64,000 nt of DNA from Hybos culiciformis (GCA_964007475.1 OZ023275.1:41597381-41661380); one strand, 5' to 3'. Shown: positions 1-14,875, counted from the stretch's first letter. Program-made: numbers and translations. The notes: generated by a model from the letters alone, not told the origin.

Positions 1-862
1 ATTAATTTTTGAAGTGTAAATAATATACTAATATTATTCTAAAATTATAAAAGTGAGTCAAGCGTGTTATATATAGCTTATAACAAATATATGGAAATCA
101 AATCTACTGTAAATGTAACATATGAAAATTACCTTAATTCCCCCACTTAAATTATTAAATTGACCGTCTGATCTAAATTACGAGTTCTAAATTATTGATT
201 TAAAAATTTATTAAATTATAGTTACCTTTGAACCTTTAATTGAACTTTGCAATTGCAGCCTTGTTTTGACCGTGTCTAATGGTTGCATTATACACACCTC
301 TAAATAACATTAATATAGCATACTATATATTAAAATATTTGTAAAATATAATTTAATAAAATTTTGTAAAATTGTTTCGGAATCCACCAAATCAGAATCC
401 TTCGTTTTCAAGTTCTTTTTTAATCAAAAAATATTTTAAAATCCGCACCTCAGTCAAGTCAATACATGCATCAATACATTACCATGTTCAGTACAAATTT
501 ACAATTTTTTTATCTCTTCTTCGAACATTAACAAACGGCCAGTCATTAAAATATCATTAAAATATTTACTCTCGTATCAAAAATAATTATTGAATACTAA
601 AAAATGTTTGCTATTTCTTCCCGTAATTACTACGAACTTCCTATATTTACATTTTATTTCTGTTTAAAAAAAGTTTTTTAGATTCAATCTTACCAACAAA
701 TCCAGCAGAGCCTAAAAAATATACTTTATTAATAAAAAATTCAATTAATCATGTAATGTTTTAATATTACAAATAGTGTAAACAAGAATATTTACCTCCA
801 GCTACTATTTGCATAGCTGCTCTTTGGAACAACGAAATATTTTTTTTATTTTCAGCACTCAT
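1..862 (-). CDS. SLC25A21: Mitochondrial 2-oxodicarboxylate carrier, 5' part (runs off left edge)
   Basis: Carrier family predicted to exchange 2-oxoadipate/2-oxoglutarate across the inner mitochondrial membrane (lysine and tryptophan breakdown). Exons too short for an ORF search were joined by hand: 862-796 (start MSAENKKNISLFQ), an 18-nt micro-exon 711-694, 299-226 and probably 167-133. The first three read MQIVAGGSAGFVEVCIMQPLDTVKTR in frame (given here in overlapping pieces: MQIVAGGSAGFVE, then VCIMQPLDTVKTR), which matches the N-terminal helix 1 of SLC25A21, including the carrier signature PxDxxK. The fourth exon (DGQFNNLSGGIK) fits the loop before the first conserved EG only if exon 3 ends early at 234 with a weak gt donor; with the stronger donor at 225 the frame hits a stop. 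The other ~230 residues lie beyond the window. Family call confident; exon 4 uncertain. Confidence 0.82.
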
Positions 863-1094
863 ATTGTAAGTATAAAATTTTATTTTTCAACAGTTAGGCA
901 TATATTTGAATAAACATAAGGCCTGTAAATAATACAAATTTAATTTTCAAATCAATAAAAGCATATTTTCATAAACAAACAAAAACTTAAGGTTTGCATT
1001 ATGTATATATAATATCTCTTATCACACTAATTCAAAAAAAAAAAACTTTGTACTGAAAAAAATATTTTTGTTCTTTTAGGCGTTAGGAGCTCGA

Positions 1095-1290
1095 TAAGAA
1101 AGGATTTTTGGAAAATTCAGTCTTCAGCCGCAAAAAACGTAAAAAACCGTGAACAAAGCAAAAATTAAGTAAATGACTCATCACGAAGTATCTGGAAGGC
1201 ATCCTTTGTGGAAACTTCGGGTTTTTTAATAAAGGATTTTGGAAAATTACGCCTAAACTCGCGAAAATAGGCAAAAAAAACCGCTTAAAA
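1095..1290. repeat. Degenerate two-copy tandem duplication
   Basis: The string AAAGGATTTTTGGAAAATT near 1099 recurs as AAAGGATTTTGGAAAATTAC near 1230. Each is followed by a similar stretch with CGCxAAAA and ending in AAAAACCG (to about 1152 and about 1287). Spacing is about 131 bp and the identity is broken by substitutions and small indels. It looks like an old tandem duplication or the remains of a mobile element. No function can be read from it. Confidence 0.4.
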
Positions 1291-2606
1291 TCAGATATCA
1301 AACGTGGGACTAAGTACTCGGATTTGAGGCTGAAATTTTAATGTGCGGAGTGATTGTTAAGGCGTTTTCCCATCGGCTCACATGTTTGTAAAAAATGGGG
1401 AAAATATTGTACAAGCGCCAACTGTACTCCATTTTTGGACCACAACAAACAGCTGAATCTGTACGCCTTTGTTACAAAAGAAATATTTTTTCGACTCCGT
1501 TTTTAATAATGTGAATAAAAAAAGGATATAAACTATTTTTTCGAATAAATTTTCCAAAGAAATATTATGCAAATCGTTTCTAAAATGTAGTCTGTACAGT
1601 AAAACATGTGCAGATTTTTACGTATATTGATTTTTATTTAAAAATAAAATAATAAATTTCCATTTTTATTTGCTTTTTTTATATTTAATATTTCTTCGTT
1701 TTATGTTATTTTTCCAATTATTATTAAACACTTATTTTGATTATATTTTAAGACAAATATTTACAAATTATCCGGCTTTTTTTGTACTTAGAAAACGTCA
1801 TAAAAATGCAATAACTTTTCTTGTGCCGGGTATCACATAATGTTTGTGTATATAAAAATTCCATTAATTTTTTTTTCTAAATTTAAATTGAATTCATGCC
1901 ACAAAAAGCTATAGGTTTAGAAAGTTTTCAATTATTGTATCATACTTTATGTTTCAAAGCTTTATCCTTATACTACCAAGACCAACTATAATATAAGTAA
2001 TATGTACGTCTATAAAAGAAACCAATGTTGTAAATAATCAATATTCGATTTTCAGATACTAAAATTTTTTTAACGTACAACAATCCATTCATAAAATAAT
2101 TTCTATATGCACAACATACCACGTAAATATTATTAAAAATTATAGATTAACCACTATTAAAATTATTTTGTGTAATCAAATTTACAGATTAACTCTTCTT
2201 TATCAACCATAGTTATTTTGAGGCACATGTGATAAGATTAAAATTAATTTTGTCTATTTAAATGCCTGATACAAAAATTAAGATACTAAAAATATGGTAC
2301 CTTATTAAATTATTTACTTAAGATTCAAATACATTTTTATGCTCTTGTACTATTTAGTTTTTACTTTTATTGCAATAAAATCTAAATATAAATTTGATAA
2401 CGATACCTATAAAAATCACAAAGAAATGAATAGTGAAGAAAGAATTTTTGATAAGAGATAAAAAGAGAAGGTGTATTTTGGAATAGGACTAGGTGAAACT
2501 TCTCAAACTTGTTGTAAGAATGCGACTTCAAAATATAGCAAAAGCTTCCAAATGAGAAAAATTATACTCCGATTTCCACAAACAACAACATTTTCATAAC
2601 TTACGC

Positions 2607-2648
2607 GAGGTAATTTCATTTATGCAATTTTGTAAATGGAATTACCTC
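2607..2648. repeat. Short inverted repeat (16-bp stem, 10-nt loop)
   Basis: GAGGTAATTTCATTTA (2607-2622) pairs with TAAATGGAATTACCTC (2633-2648) with one mismatch around a 10-nt loop. The stem is too short for an ordinary pre-miRNA and no flanking duplication is visible, so it may be a MITE remnant or chance. Confidence 0.5.
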
Positions 2649-5600
2649 ATAGAAAAAATCAATGTTTATTGTTAAATATACAATTTCCAAGCTTTTTCAT
2701 ATTCTTAATACAAGTTTATTACTATATACTACTAAGCTTGTTTACAAATCCAAATACCAGATGATTGAACTGTACACATATTATATATTTGTTGTTAATA
2801 TGAAAGTGTGTTTATATAAATTTTTGAGCTTTTTTTATTAAATTTAAATTCCATACACATATATCTTTGGTTTATAAAAAAAATTCGTGAGATTGCGCAG
2901 TCAAATCTTTCCAAGAAAGCATTTATGAACTTTCTTTATTCTTATAAACAGAATAAGAAAAAAAGTTTTACTCCACATTTAAATAATGCATTTAATTTGG
3001 TTACTAATTAATTCAGGTCACAGAACTGCATGTTGAACTTTTAAAAAATACTGGAATTATTTAACTTATTAAACAGGTTTTTATTGTCAAATCTACGTTT
3101 CACAGAAATGTCGGCAAAAAGTAATTTGGAAACGTATTAAAAATTAAATGTAAATTACGTGGGTAGGTGTAAATTATATAGTCAGTTTTTTTAATTTTTG
3201 ATGGAAAACGGGCTTATTAGTAATGACACTATTTCGATATTGATATGGAGATGCAATCATTTTGCAAATTTTATTTACTAAAGACTCTTGTGTAAGACTT
3301 TAAACAATTTTTTTGCACATAAATATGCGTACAAAACTGGATTAGCCATTAGCCTGAAAACTTTTAATCACTTAAGCAAATCTATTCTTAATCACACATA
3401 TAGAAATACATAATTGTAACTCATTAAATCATTATCATCAATATGAACCCATTTTAAAAATTTCAACAATTCAGATTCGATCTTTTAGATACTTATGAAT
3501 TTATATTAAAAAACATTGAGTTTTTTTGCAATCAAAATAGTGTTGATGATGTAAACGTTGTTTAGAAAAATTATATAAATTCGTTACAATATTACAGGAC
3601 TTCAGTTAATTAATGTTTTATTAATAAATTACGTATTTAATATTCAAATTTTGTACGTACTTTTTACAAAAAAAACAAAAAAAAAGCGATCACTTAATAA
3701 CATCAAATTAATTTAAATTTTATTCGCGTAAAATAGAAATTAAATCAACTTAACAACTAAATGTTTCCAATTCAAAACCTAAACTGAATCATTTTATTCT
3801 ACCGTGTCGTGTGTCTCATCATTAACATTGTATATTTTTTTTGATCAAAATAAAGCAAAAGTATTGTGAAATTTTTTTTTTAATTACATACTTATATATT
3901 TAATATGTATGTATTATGAAAAACTGTTTGCATTTTTAAAATATTATTATTAAAATGTTTACTGGTTTTTTTAAAAGCGCTCTTATGGGAAAAATACAGT
4001 TTTAGCTGATTTTCAACTTAACAATAAGTAATTCTAAAGTTCATTTACTATGTCAGTGTAGTCCAACGTAGTGAGTGCATTTTAATATGTATTTATATTT
4101 AAATAGGTACATAATAAATACAGTAGAAAATCAAATTTATCTGAAGATAAATTGTATAACTAAACATTCCATTTTTTATTCAACATTTTATATAATGTAC
4201 GTGTACGGTTTCGTACATAATTTACAGAATGTAAGTCACAATTTTTTGTCCGAGAAATGAAAATTTAACTTTTTCTGAAAATGCGAGGTAGCTTTTATTG
4301 AATTTTTTAAATAGGTATTGAAACGTTTTTTTATTGTTTCGTGATAGTGTTTCATTTAAATTATCATTAACATTCAGTCTGAACGCCTTGGTAAGTTTCT
4401 AAAATTAAAAATCTTATTGGTTGGAAAAATCTCTCATTTGATCAAACTTATTTCAGCTTAAACGAATTTTTTGTATATATATATAAAATATTTGTTTTTA
4501 AAATATGATGATAACAATAAACTTTTTTTAAATTTTTATGAAGACAAAATAATAGACAACAGGCCTTATAAGATATTGTCTACATAAATTATCCAGTAAA
4601 ATTTACTTTGCCCGCGAAGAACTTTTTTTCGGTTAGAATCTTATATTATATTCGAAATAATCGTCATCTATCGGATATACTCATTCATACAAATTTTTCT
4701 CATGATGAAACTTACGTAGAAATATAAAATTTTAAATGAATTTTTGTATTTAAAATGGGAATTACTTCTCCTTTTAATACAACATTATAATGTCCCGATC
4801 AGTCTTGATGGTTATATTCGCCAGCTTTACAAATGTTTAACAAAACATGTAGTATTCATAATTTGTACAAATACATGAATGAGTAAATAATACAGATGAT
4901 AAAGTTGAATTAATTTCATATATACAATTTTTTGGCTTATTTTCTAAAGAACACATTGTAATGTTATTTTTATGTTGTTATTAAAGATATTTGTATGTAT
5001 ATATAAATGCTCATGATAAAAATTTATTAAGTTTAGTTTTGCAAAAAACAAAGTACTAAATTCCCTATTATATAGATATTTTTGAATAAATTAATGTTTT
5101 AGCTTTTGTAAACAACTACATCAGCTAATTTTTAAGGATTCCCGAAACTTGTAAACCTAGCCCATTTTAACTAATTTATTATATGCAGAAACCTAACGCA
5201 TTAAAGAAAAGTCGCTAAGCGGGCTTGTAAAGAGCTTTAAAGGTTCTAGAATTGATTGATTTATTTTATTTCACAAAGATAGTCGTATTTTCATAACTAT
5301 TAGAAAAAATTTTAAGTTATTGCAAGAAGAAATTATTATCAATAAAGTCAAACTAAAAATAAAATAATATGCAACCGCTTTTACTTTAAGATCTAAAAAA
5401 GTTTTAAATTATATTTTTGTGCAGATTTTTGTCAAATTTGATATTTTAAAGTAGAATTTTATCTTGGTTATAAATAAAACTTTCAGACTCTTCTTTCAGA
5501 GTGGTACTGTTTTTATTCCAATAAAGATTTAAACTTATGTGCAAAAAAAAGGTATTTCTATGATTATTATTATTTTATTTTTGATCTTGTAAAACAAAAT

Positions 5601-7669
5601 AATTGATTTTTTTGCCATTAAAAAAATTATTTTACAATATTTTTGTTTAATATTTAAGTATTGCTATAATATAAATTTTTTATTTATTAATAAATTGAAA
5701 GAATTTATCAAATCTTTATATTTCAAACACTTAATTTTTTTACTGTTTTTAATAATTAATATTTGAAATTTTTTATGACATATTAAAGTTTTCAAAACTT
5801 CAAATTTCTTAAATAAAATATAATTAATGAAATTAGTACGAATCCCTAGCATTTTAAAGTAAAGAGAGAACTTCAAATTGTGCGATTGTACGACAACTTA
5901 AAATTTAACGATACAATCAAGGCTATAGGCTACTTTGATGATTCACATTCACACCAGTTTTTTACTTATGTGTAAGAACGAAGTTGGAATATAGTTAATT
6001 ATCATTGAAAATTTTCTAAAAATATTGATTTCTTTGATTCAAAAAATAAATATAATAAATTTTTAATTTCCAATAAAAAAAATTATACAAAATCAAAGCC
6101 ATGTTTAGGACCTGCTTTAAAAGTTTACTAATTTTTTTTTGTCCAATGGGAATTTTTTATTGGCTTGAGATTGAATTAAAAATACGAAATTGATTCGAAA
6201 TTCTAGAAATTTCAATTGATACTTTAATATTTAATTAAATACCTTTGATTTTTTTAATTTTTGTATACAAAAAAAAAAACAAATCCAGTTTGATTGGTAC
6301 TTACGTACTTATTAATACAAACACTGGAATAGCATTGCCTTCTATAACGTGCTTTGTACATAATTAATTTTTTTATATACATATGTAGGTACATATAAAA
6401 TGACTTCATAACTATGTTAATGTAGTTTGTTTTTGAATAGATAGAAGTTAAAATGAACATTATTTCTTTCTAGGGCCTCAAATTATTTGATCGCGTATTT
6501 ACGACCAATCGTAAAGATATAAAAATTTAATTTATTTTACAGTGGAACCAAACAATTTAGTTAGAGGGTTTATTATGTTCCTTTAATTAACACCTAACGA
6601 GTAAACTTATTTCTCAATTATGTAAAAGTAAATATATGTATAAAAAAGCACGCAAACAATTAATTTTCATACATTTTTCACCAAGTTTGTGAAGTCAGTT
6701 ATGCTGGAAATAAGAAATTGGGCGAAATAAATGATATATTTACACCTTTGCTTTGTAGAAAAATTATTTCAATAAAAAAAAATATATAATTATAGAAGTG
6801 TTGGATCGGTTGGATCTCAAAAATTTAAAACTATAGGTAAATAACAATTTATATTTATTTATTTTAATACAATATACAATAAATAATAATTAAAATAAAA
6901 TATCATAAATCTTAAATTGATCACAAAAATGTCAGTGCAAAATATTATAAACTATCAAGTCGAAAAAATTATATATCGACATCAGGCGTTTAAGCATATT
7001 TTTTGCATATAGTAAAATTATCTTATATTTAATAATGAATAGTGACCTGTTCCTATTTATAGTTTTTTTTTTACTTTTAAATATCTTAAATTACGTAAAA
7101 AAAAATTACGTCCTAGCCTATCTTAAATTATGTTCTTGATTTGGAACTGAATTTCCAATATTGTTTTATCAGAGTTCTCACCCACTAAAAATCACCGATT
7201 CTCGATTTTATAAAATTGTGTTTTTAAGTAAAACGAAAAATGTACGAAATACTGAAAAATTATAATTTTAGGTCTAAAATGTTTACCATCATAACGATAA
7301 AGATTTTTTTAATTTTACCAATATCAATGTATCTAATATTGCAAAAATAATTTAAACGTGATAATTTAATATAAATAAAATATGTATATAATTATTTGAG
7401 GTATTAATTTATTATAGTAACCAACCATAATAATAATTTACTATTTTTTATAGTAAAAATACAATATTCTTAAAACATTTTATATAAGTGAAGTGCGACT
7501 TTTATTCGCATAATTTTCAATGCATAATTTTCAGTTGTGTTTGTGTTTTAATTTTGCAGCAGTGAACATAGTTCTTTTAAGCTTTATAAATCAATTAGAA
7601 TTAAATAGTAGTTTTTTTATAGAATAATTACTTATTATTATAATAAATTTATTAAACCTAGAATAATAT

Positions 7670-10600
7670 TTAATGATTTCGTTCAGTATTTCCATTATCA
7701 AGGGGCTCCAACTTCAAAATTAAGGCAGTTAATATGCAAGCTCCGGCTTCTTTTGTAAACATTGTAGTTTGTGGGATATTATGAGCATTGGCGCTAGCAC
7801 CTTTAGATTGACTATCTTCAGTATCCGATTTTTGTTGTTGTTGCTCTGACCCCACTGACAAACAAATTGCTTGTTTGCGAACTAAAACTTCAAACGCTGT
7901 ATGTATCGTGTATTCAATGCCCATAAGATATCGATGTGTATTAATACTATTTCTTGTTAATATTGTTTCAGGATAGCTGTGTAGTATTAATTGGGATCCA
8001 GGAACATCCGATTTTCCATTCGAATTGCCTGGTTCCCCTTCCATCGCTAATGGTTGGCCGTGATCTAAAATCTGTCGTATTTTATCAACTCTGGTCATGT
8101 AATACAATTTTACCCAATCAACAGATTCACCTACATTGTGGTTTTGACTACTACTTGTCGGTTGTAGAGCTTGTGAGTTTATCCTAAAATGTACCCAATT
8201 TTTCATATTATCATTTTCGCTTCCATGACAATTACGACAATAACAGATAGGCGGTTTAGCATAAAAAAAAGCGTCAGGCAATACTAATGTACGCTTAAAC
8301 CCACAAATTAGCTTCAAATACTCACAATCCCTTGTTTCTAAACTTGGTAGACTACTTTCAAAATCTGAATAAGATCGTAATGAATCAATTTGGGTAAGAC
8401 TTAATTGCCTAGAAAGTTCATCAATTGAAGTTTCCGAAAGTTTATTGGATTCCAAATTTGTTTGTTGTTGCTCTTGATGTTGCTGTTCTTGTTCCTGTTG
8501 TTCTTCTGGGTGAAGTTGCTCCTGCGAAATTTGATTATTATTGTTTTCAATTGTAGAATCAATAATATTTTCAATAGAATTTCTATTTGAAGTAGTTAAA
8601 ATACTATTTGCTGATGTTGGAGCGCATGAGAAAAATTCATTCGTACTAGCTGATAAATTGGTATCTTTATTAAATGGATGGTTTTGATTGTTATTATTAA
8701 AGCGTTGAGTGCTTTGGCTTCGTTGAATATTAAGATTTGTATTATGTTGTATCAATAGAGATTCACGAAGACAACTAAGATTGGAAAAATATGCATATCA
8801 AATTTATTTTTTCAATTATTATAAAAAAAATTACCAAGACGATGATGAACTTGAGTCTGCTCTTGCCTCCATGCAACGATTTTTAATAGAAATGTTCATT
8901 AATAAGTTTTCCGACATACTTTCTTGCACTGATCTATTCCTAATAGTAAAAAATTTAAAAGTAAAATATAATATATGTAATATAATATATGCTTACAATT
9001 AAGAAATTAAATGTAACTGATGTTAAATAAATAGGGAACCACAAAAAACATAACAAACTTAGATCAATATCGTATTTTAATTTTGAAATATTACTTACAT
9101 TATATTTGTTGTATTATTATTTCCATTGGATATTATGTCGTTACCATTTCCACTATTTTCCGGCACATCAATGTCATTTTGAAGAGGTTGTTCTTCTTTT
9201 TCGTGAACTTCCAAATCGCCTTTTTCACAATGGGGAACATTATTTTCATTTTCGTTGTCTAAAGGTTCAATTGGAGTACCATTACGGATTTCGCCATTAA
9301 TAATGGAAATTCTATCACATTTACCATATAAATCAAACACCGGAAACACATGATTCGGTAATCCTGTCGCAAGATCTTCCAAATTAATCTGTCCAATACT
9401 GATAGATAAAATACCCGAATTTGATAACGTCATTGTTATAATGGAACCAATTTGAATATGCTCTAAAATTTCACCATATTTAGAAGTTATTTTGCTGCCA
9501 TTAATATTAATGAAATCATGTGAAGCAATCCAGCATGGTCGAGGTATTCCAATAAAAGATGAAAAACTACTTATTTGTTGTGGACATGAACCTAAAACGC
9601 CAATTCCTATAGTACCTTTATATTTCAAATTCACCGAATCAATTTTTACCTAAAAAAAATATAATCTTTTATAAAACTAATTAATTAGGTACTAACAAAC
9701 GTTACTTGATCTGAAGCTAAATGCAATAAAGTAAGAAGGAAACGATATGCGAATTAAAAATACATTTTATTCAAAACTGTACGCTGATGAGTTTACATCT
9801 CGACTTCAATAGAAGGAGCATTTATCTACTAAATGATTGATAATCTAATTTGAACCGAAAATAATACTTACACTTATGCTGTGACCTTTGCATAAAGGTT
9901 TTGTCGTATATACCAAGCCGTAATTATAAGATTGAATTCTCTGCGCTGAACGAAGATCAGTTACTTTGACATTCTTTCCATGAACTTCTGAAAATTCAAA
10001 TACATCACAATCGATAGATTCAGTCAATAATTCAGAATCTTGTTTGTTTAATGCATCAATTCCAAATTCCAAGGAATCTTGTAGTCTCAAATTGCAAGGC
10101 CTTAAAGGAGAACTGGGAGCCTGTGAGGAAGATATAACTTGTGTTGCCATTGTTGAACCTTGTAGCTCAGCAACCACCCAGACTTCCTAAAAATAAGAAC
10201 GACTTTAGTGATTAATTTTTTCCGCCTAAAAGTATTATTTTGTACATTTAATATATTAGGAAAACTAATATTCATATCTTCTGAATTAAGAAGAACTCTT
10301 AGTGTTCTAGTGGTAGTCAATTCCAAAGCAATCCTGTCACCTACTCGAAGCCATTCTAACGAGGCCAATGATCTTTGTAACAATTGTGAATTATATCGAA
10401 CCTCATTATTCGAAACATACCAAACATTAGCTGGTATTCTTTTCATAGAAATTGGAATATTTTTTCGCACACTTTCATCACAAAGGTTTAAATCTGTAAC
10501 ACCAATATTTAGACAGCCTATAAAAAAAAAAAATTAAATTTGACATTTATAATAGTAATTTCGGAAAAATTACCAGCAAATAATGGATTATATGAAGTTA

Positions 10601-13600
10601 TTTTTATCTCAAATGTTGATCCAACTGCGAGAGGATGTTCTGAAAATACCAAACATCTGGATAGTGCAGCTGATCCTGTTATTCTAGATGCAATACTCCA
10701 ATTAGACGATAAGGTAACATTTCCTGAAAAGCATGCCCAACGATGCTTTGTTTCTGCTGGCTGAATGACTGACGTAGCTTGGAAACTTTGTGAATTTTCA
10801 CTGGTGGCGTAAGGGGCTCTTAAGTCGGGCTGAGACATTGTTAAACTCACTTGGGCACACTGTCCATAAAGATCAACAACCGCCCATAAATTTTGACAAT
10901 TTTGCATGGTACATTCAACCGCTGGTCCCTGATCAACACCATTTATAAAAAAATGAATTGAATCACCATTTCTCATAACTCCCACTCTTGTTCCCATTTC
11001 TAGGGTGTCCAAATCAAAGGGTATATTATTTGAAATAGTTCTCCTGTTATGAAATACCACTGACCCACATAAAATAATGGTATCATATTCTAGATCTGTA
11101 GCATTTGCAGTAAGTTGAATTTCTTCTGGTCTTTTTCCAGTAACACCAATTTCTATATTACCAGACCAATGAGTAACCATGCTTTCCAAAACTACTTCAA
11201 AAAGTTCTCGTTGCCTCAATGGGCGATTTGAAAACACTATAGCATCATTAAATTCAGCCAGTGCTTTTGGCCTTTGGGCAGTTAAACCACCATTAGTTAT
11301 TCGAGCGTTTTTACCATGAATGGAATGAAATCTTAAAGGCGGCTCGCTGTACAACGTAGTATTTGAAACTGTTGAATTTATCGTATCTGGACTTCCACAT
11401 TCTTCTTCCTCGCATATAGTTGCTTGGGCTGCTTGGCCGTATAAATCAATTACACCATAAACTCTTTCAGGAACATTATTTGCTGCTGGACCTTGGTCAA
11501 TTCCGTTCACCCAAAAATGCAAGGTACCGTCGTCTTTTCTTGTTACACCAACACGATCACCTTAAAAGTTATTGTTTTAAATTATTTTTATTAAATTTTC
11601 CTGATACCAAGGCAATACTACAACTGCGTTTAATCTTATATCATAAAAAATTTGAATAATTTCAATAGTTATGTTTGTAAATTTCTTACCCACTTGAAGA
11701 CGATCTAAGTTTTGACCATACTGCTCTATTGTTGTTGTACCGTTATGCATAACACCATTACCAGTCATCATCCAAGTTCCAGATCTAGAAATAAGAGGGT
11801 AACATTACAACAATAATTATCTATAGTTACATGTTAGATGTTATTTTATTGAGATATTGGCAACTTACCGAACATTTGTCATGGTAAAAGGAAATTCTAA
11901 TTCAGTCGCACTGTGAATTGTTACACCAATTTCAATAGAACCAGCCCATTTGCTAACGACTTTCTCTAGTCTTACTTGAAATAATTCATTTGGCTTCAAA
12001 GGTCTTCTCGTAAGAACAACTCCATTATTAAAATCATCTGAAGCACTAAAATTTAAAAAAAAAAATTATTTTTAAGAAGGAACATTTTAATATTTAAAAT
12101 GCAAATATGAATCAAAATAGAAAATAGTCGTGAAATTTAAAAGAGAAACATTAATAACAGTTCCTAACATAAGCAAGCAAGGAATTAGAGAAACTAGTCC
12201 TTAGGAATTTTAAGTTAACAATAATCAAAATGGTCGATAACCATCGATAACCATAATCAAAATGGTCAGAAAATTCGTTAGCCTAAGAAACCCAAAAAGT
12301 ATCTATTTAATATAATAAGTAGAAAATAAATTTTACTTCTTTCGTTGTGCGGTCCTGCCGTTATGAGTAACAGAACAATGAGATCCACATACTGGATGAA
12401 AAGTTAAACGATCTGTATTTTTTGGAATTCCTAAATCAATTGCATCTGGACTTAATGCTGAAATCTCTGAATTTATTACAGCAGATGACTGTGCCGAGCT
12501 GCTACTACTTCTTTGAATCGATACAAGATTATTACGACGTGTTACCAAATTTTGTTGCTCACGTTCATCGCGATCAACAATAGTTACTTTTATTGTCATA
12601 CCGTATAAATCAATAACACCCCATAATGTTTGCGCAACTCTTGTAGCAGCAACACCTTGATCCTAGCAAGGAAAATTATTATTTTTTTGAATGCGAAAAT
12701 GACAATTTATCGAACGTTTATAGTATAAATATAGAATCTTACATAAAAATGATAAGCGATAGAAAAAATAAAAACAGTAGTTCTAATTGTAGACTCTAAA
12801 ATATTTTAATAAAACAAAATTACCTGGCCATTTATGTAATAATGAAGATTTCCATTCCCTTTACGCATCATTCCCACCCTGTCACCTTCCCTTAACTCAT
12901 CTGCAAAGGGAAATATTTTCAAATAAAATAAAAATTTTTTTGTTTTAAAATTTACAAAATTATTATAAGTATCCTAAGAACAATTTTTGTGTTAAAACAC
13001 TTGGATTATCAAATTATTACATCCATCAACGAAAATGAATTATTAAACTTAAAAAATCTACAAACATTTGTTTTTTACCTAAATTAAATTCACCATATTG
13101 CCTTCTGGTACCTTTGCCATTAGTCAAAATTCCTTAAAAAATTTATTTTAATTTAATTTATGGAAAATTTCTACTGTTAAAATTTTTTACCACATCCAGA
13201 CATCATTATCGTTCCACTTCTCATATTTGTCATAGTTGCGGGAAAAGAAAGAGCACTCGGATTATGAGTTGTTACACCAACTTCAATACTCCCAGACCAT
13301 TTGTCTACCAATTTATCTATACGAATTTCAAAGAATTCATTATCTTTTAATGGTCGGTGAGTCATTACGACACCGTTATTAAACTCATCAAGCGGTCTAC
13401 GTCTTTCTGCTGTCCTACAATTTGGTGATAATTTGACCAGTGAACCACATCGTGTGTGAAATCTGAGACGATCATTTATATCAGTGTACTCATTAAGTTG
13501 TGTTGAATTCAATGATGAGGCGCCATTTGTAACGGATATAGCTAAAGGTATGTCTAGATTATGCGTTAATTGGGTATTTGAATTATATTCCTGTAATAAA

Positions 13601-14875
13601 AATTGGGGTTTTTAAGAGCAAAGTATATAAAATGAAAAAATAAAACATACTAGAGAATCTGACGGACATATAGAAACTTGTACACATCTACCATATAAAT
13701 TAACTAAACCATATACTGTTTTTGGAATATTTGTGGCGGCCACACCTTGGGATTCTCCATTTATGTAAAAAATCAATTCATTTTGAGATGTTCTACAAAC
13801 ACCAACTTGATCACTTTCAACTAATGAATCCAAATCTGTACCATAAAATTCTATTAAGCTCATTCCATCTTTTAAAACACTTATTCCCGACATCACCCAC
13901 GTCCCCTGCCGCAGTTTAGTTGCACAAGACGGTAATTCTGTTGTTTCTGGATCTAAAATAAATATAGTTGCAATAACATTATTTTAATACCTAATAATTT
14001 TGTAGTTTGAAATTTAAATTTTATATTTCTGAAAACAAATATTTCTTAATCACCACAAGATGTTATTCCAACTTCAATAGAACCGGACCAACTATGATTC
14101 TAAAATAAAATAAAAAATGAGAATAAGTAAATTTTTTTTTTAATTTCAATTAAAAAGGAATTACTTACCTTTTCATCAATTCTGACTTCAAAAATGACAT
14201 CATCTTTTAGTGGTTCTGCACTTAATACCAATCTAATAATCAAATTAAAAAATATATAATATAGATATTTTTGATATGTTACTTTGATAAATATTTTTAA
14301 GAATTCACTTTTAGGTATAAAGTTTAATGTTTGTAGGTAACGTATTCTTTTTTGTTATTTCAACTCAGACCAACTTTTTAGTTATTGCTCTTCTTCTATT
14401 TTATAAATAAATGTTGCTATCCATGTTTTTTAGCTAGAACTCTCAGATAAGGCGCGAACAAAGTTTGTGCCGTAGTTAAACAGAAAAATTGAGTTGGTAA
14501 ATTCAAAATTTGAGAAAATCTCCTATGAGTAGGTACAGGTAGGTATCAAAATCAGAAAGGAGTCAAGACTACAATTTGCAATGGGGTGGGAGGGAATTGT
14601 GGCAAATTCACTTCAAATCATATGCAAATCAAATTCGGTCAGTAAGATGAAATTTGAAATTAAGAATACTTCGAAGTGGCTATCGAAGACTTTTAGCGTT
14701 TTAGCAGCATTCATTTTGAATCTTTTTTGTTCTAGTCAATTTCACTTTGGGTTAAAAAAAAAAACTGATTAGTTTAGTCTTCTTACCCATTGTTAAAATC
14801 ACTTATTGATCGAGTTGCTGTTTTGTTGGCATTCGTTAAAGTCACCCTTTTTCCACATCTGCGATGAAATGCCAT
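7670..14875 (-). CDS. NEURL4: Neuralized-like protein 4, six NHR domains
   Basis: NEURL4 (Drosophila Bluestreak) is a large adaptor with Neuralized homology repeats that works with the HERC2 ubiquitin ligase at centrioles. Hand-spliced exons: 14875-14787, 14232-14169, 14099-14054, 13952-13651, 13590-13191, 13132-13079, 12900-12824, 12662-12337, 12045-11869, 11784-11690, 11560-10574, 10517-10246, 10186-9872, 9649-9099, 8939-8835 and 8774-7670. They give 1654 aa in one frame (human about 1560). Six NHR domains start near residues 1, 193, 428, 613, 818 and 1028. Each has the FHxxxG..V.L start, a FNxGxV core, WSGxIEIGVT and an ending VDLYG-like motif; in repeat 5 the last is degenerate (VAELQG). 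The C-terminal ~460 residues hold a Gln/Glu-rich tract and a Cys pair (CYCRNCHG), as in NEURL4. The ATG at 14875 lies only two residues before the first NHR motif; an upstream coding exon is not excluded. Head-to-head with Top3b. Confidence 0.9.

Larger units (their letters stand above)
863..7669. other. Gene-free AT-rich interval
   Basis: Between the start of the carrier gene (minus strand) and the stop of NEURL4 (minus strand) I see no exon-like sequence with recognisable protein homology. The few ORFs of 60-72 codons are low-complexity and lysine/isoleucine/phenylalanine-rich, as expected by chance in DNA this AT-rich. The stretch must hold the carrier promoter on the left and the NEURL4 3' UTR and poly(A) site on the right. 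It contains one clear small hairpin (2607-2648) and one degenerate internal duplication (about 1099-1290), listed separately. Confidence 0.6.

Noticed and set aside
1083..1572. Two minus-strand ORFs of 64-72 codons (1083-1301, 1378-1572)
   Set aside because: The first lies in the degenerate duplication, both lack homology and conserved start context.
5664..6460. Two minus-strand ORFs of about 70 codons (5664-5876, 6254-6460)
   Set aside because: Composed mainly of Lys, Ile, Asn, Phe and Tyr as expected by chance in AT-rich DNA; no motif and no splice-compatible neighbours.
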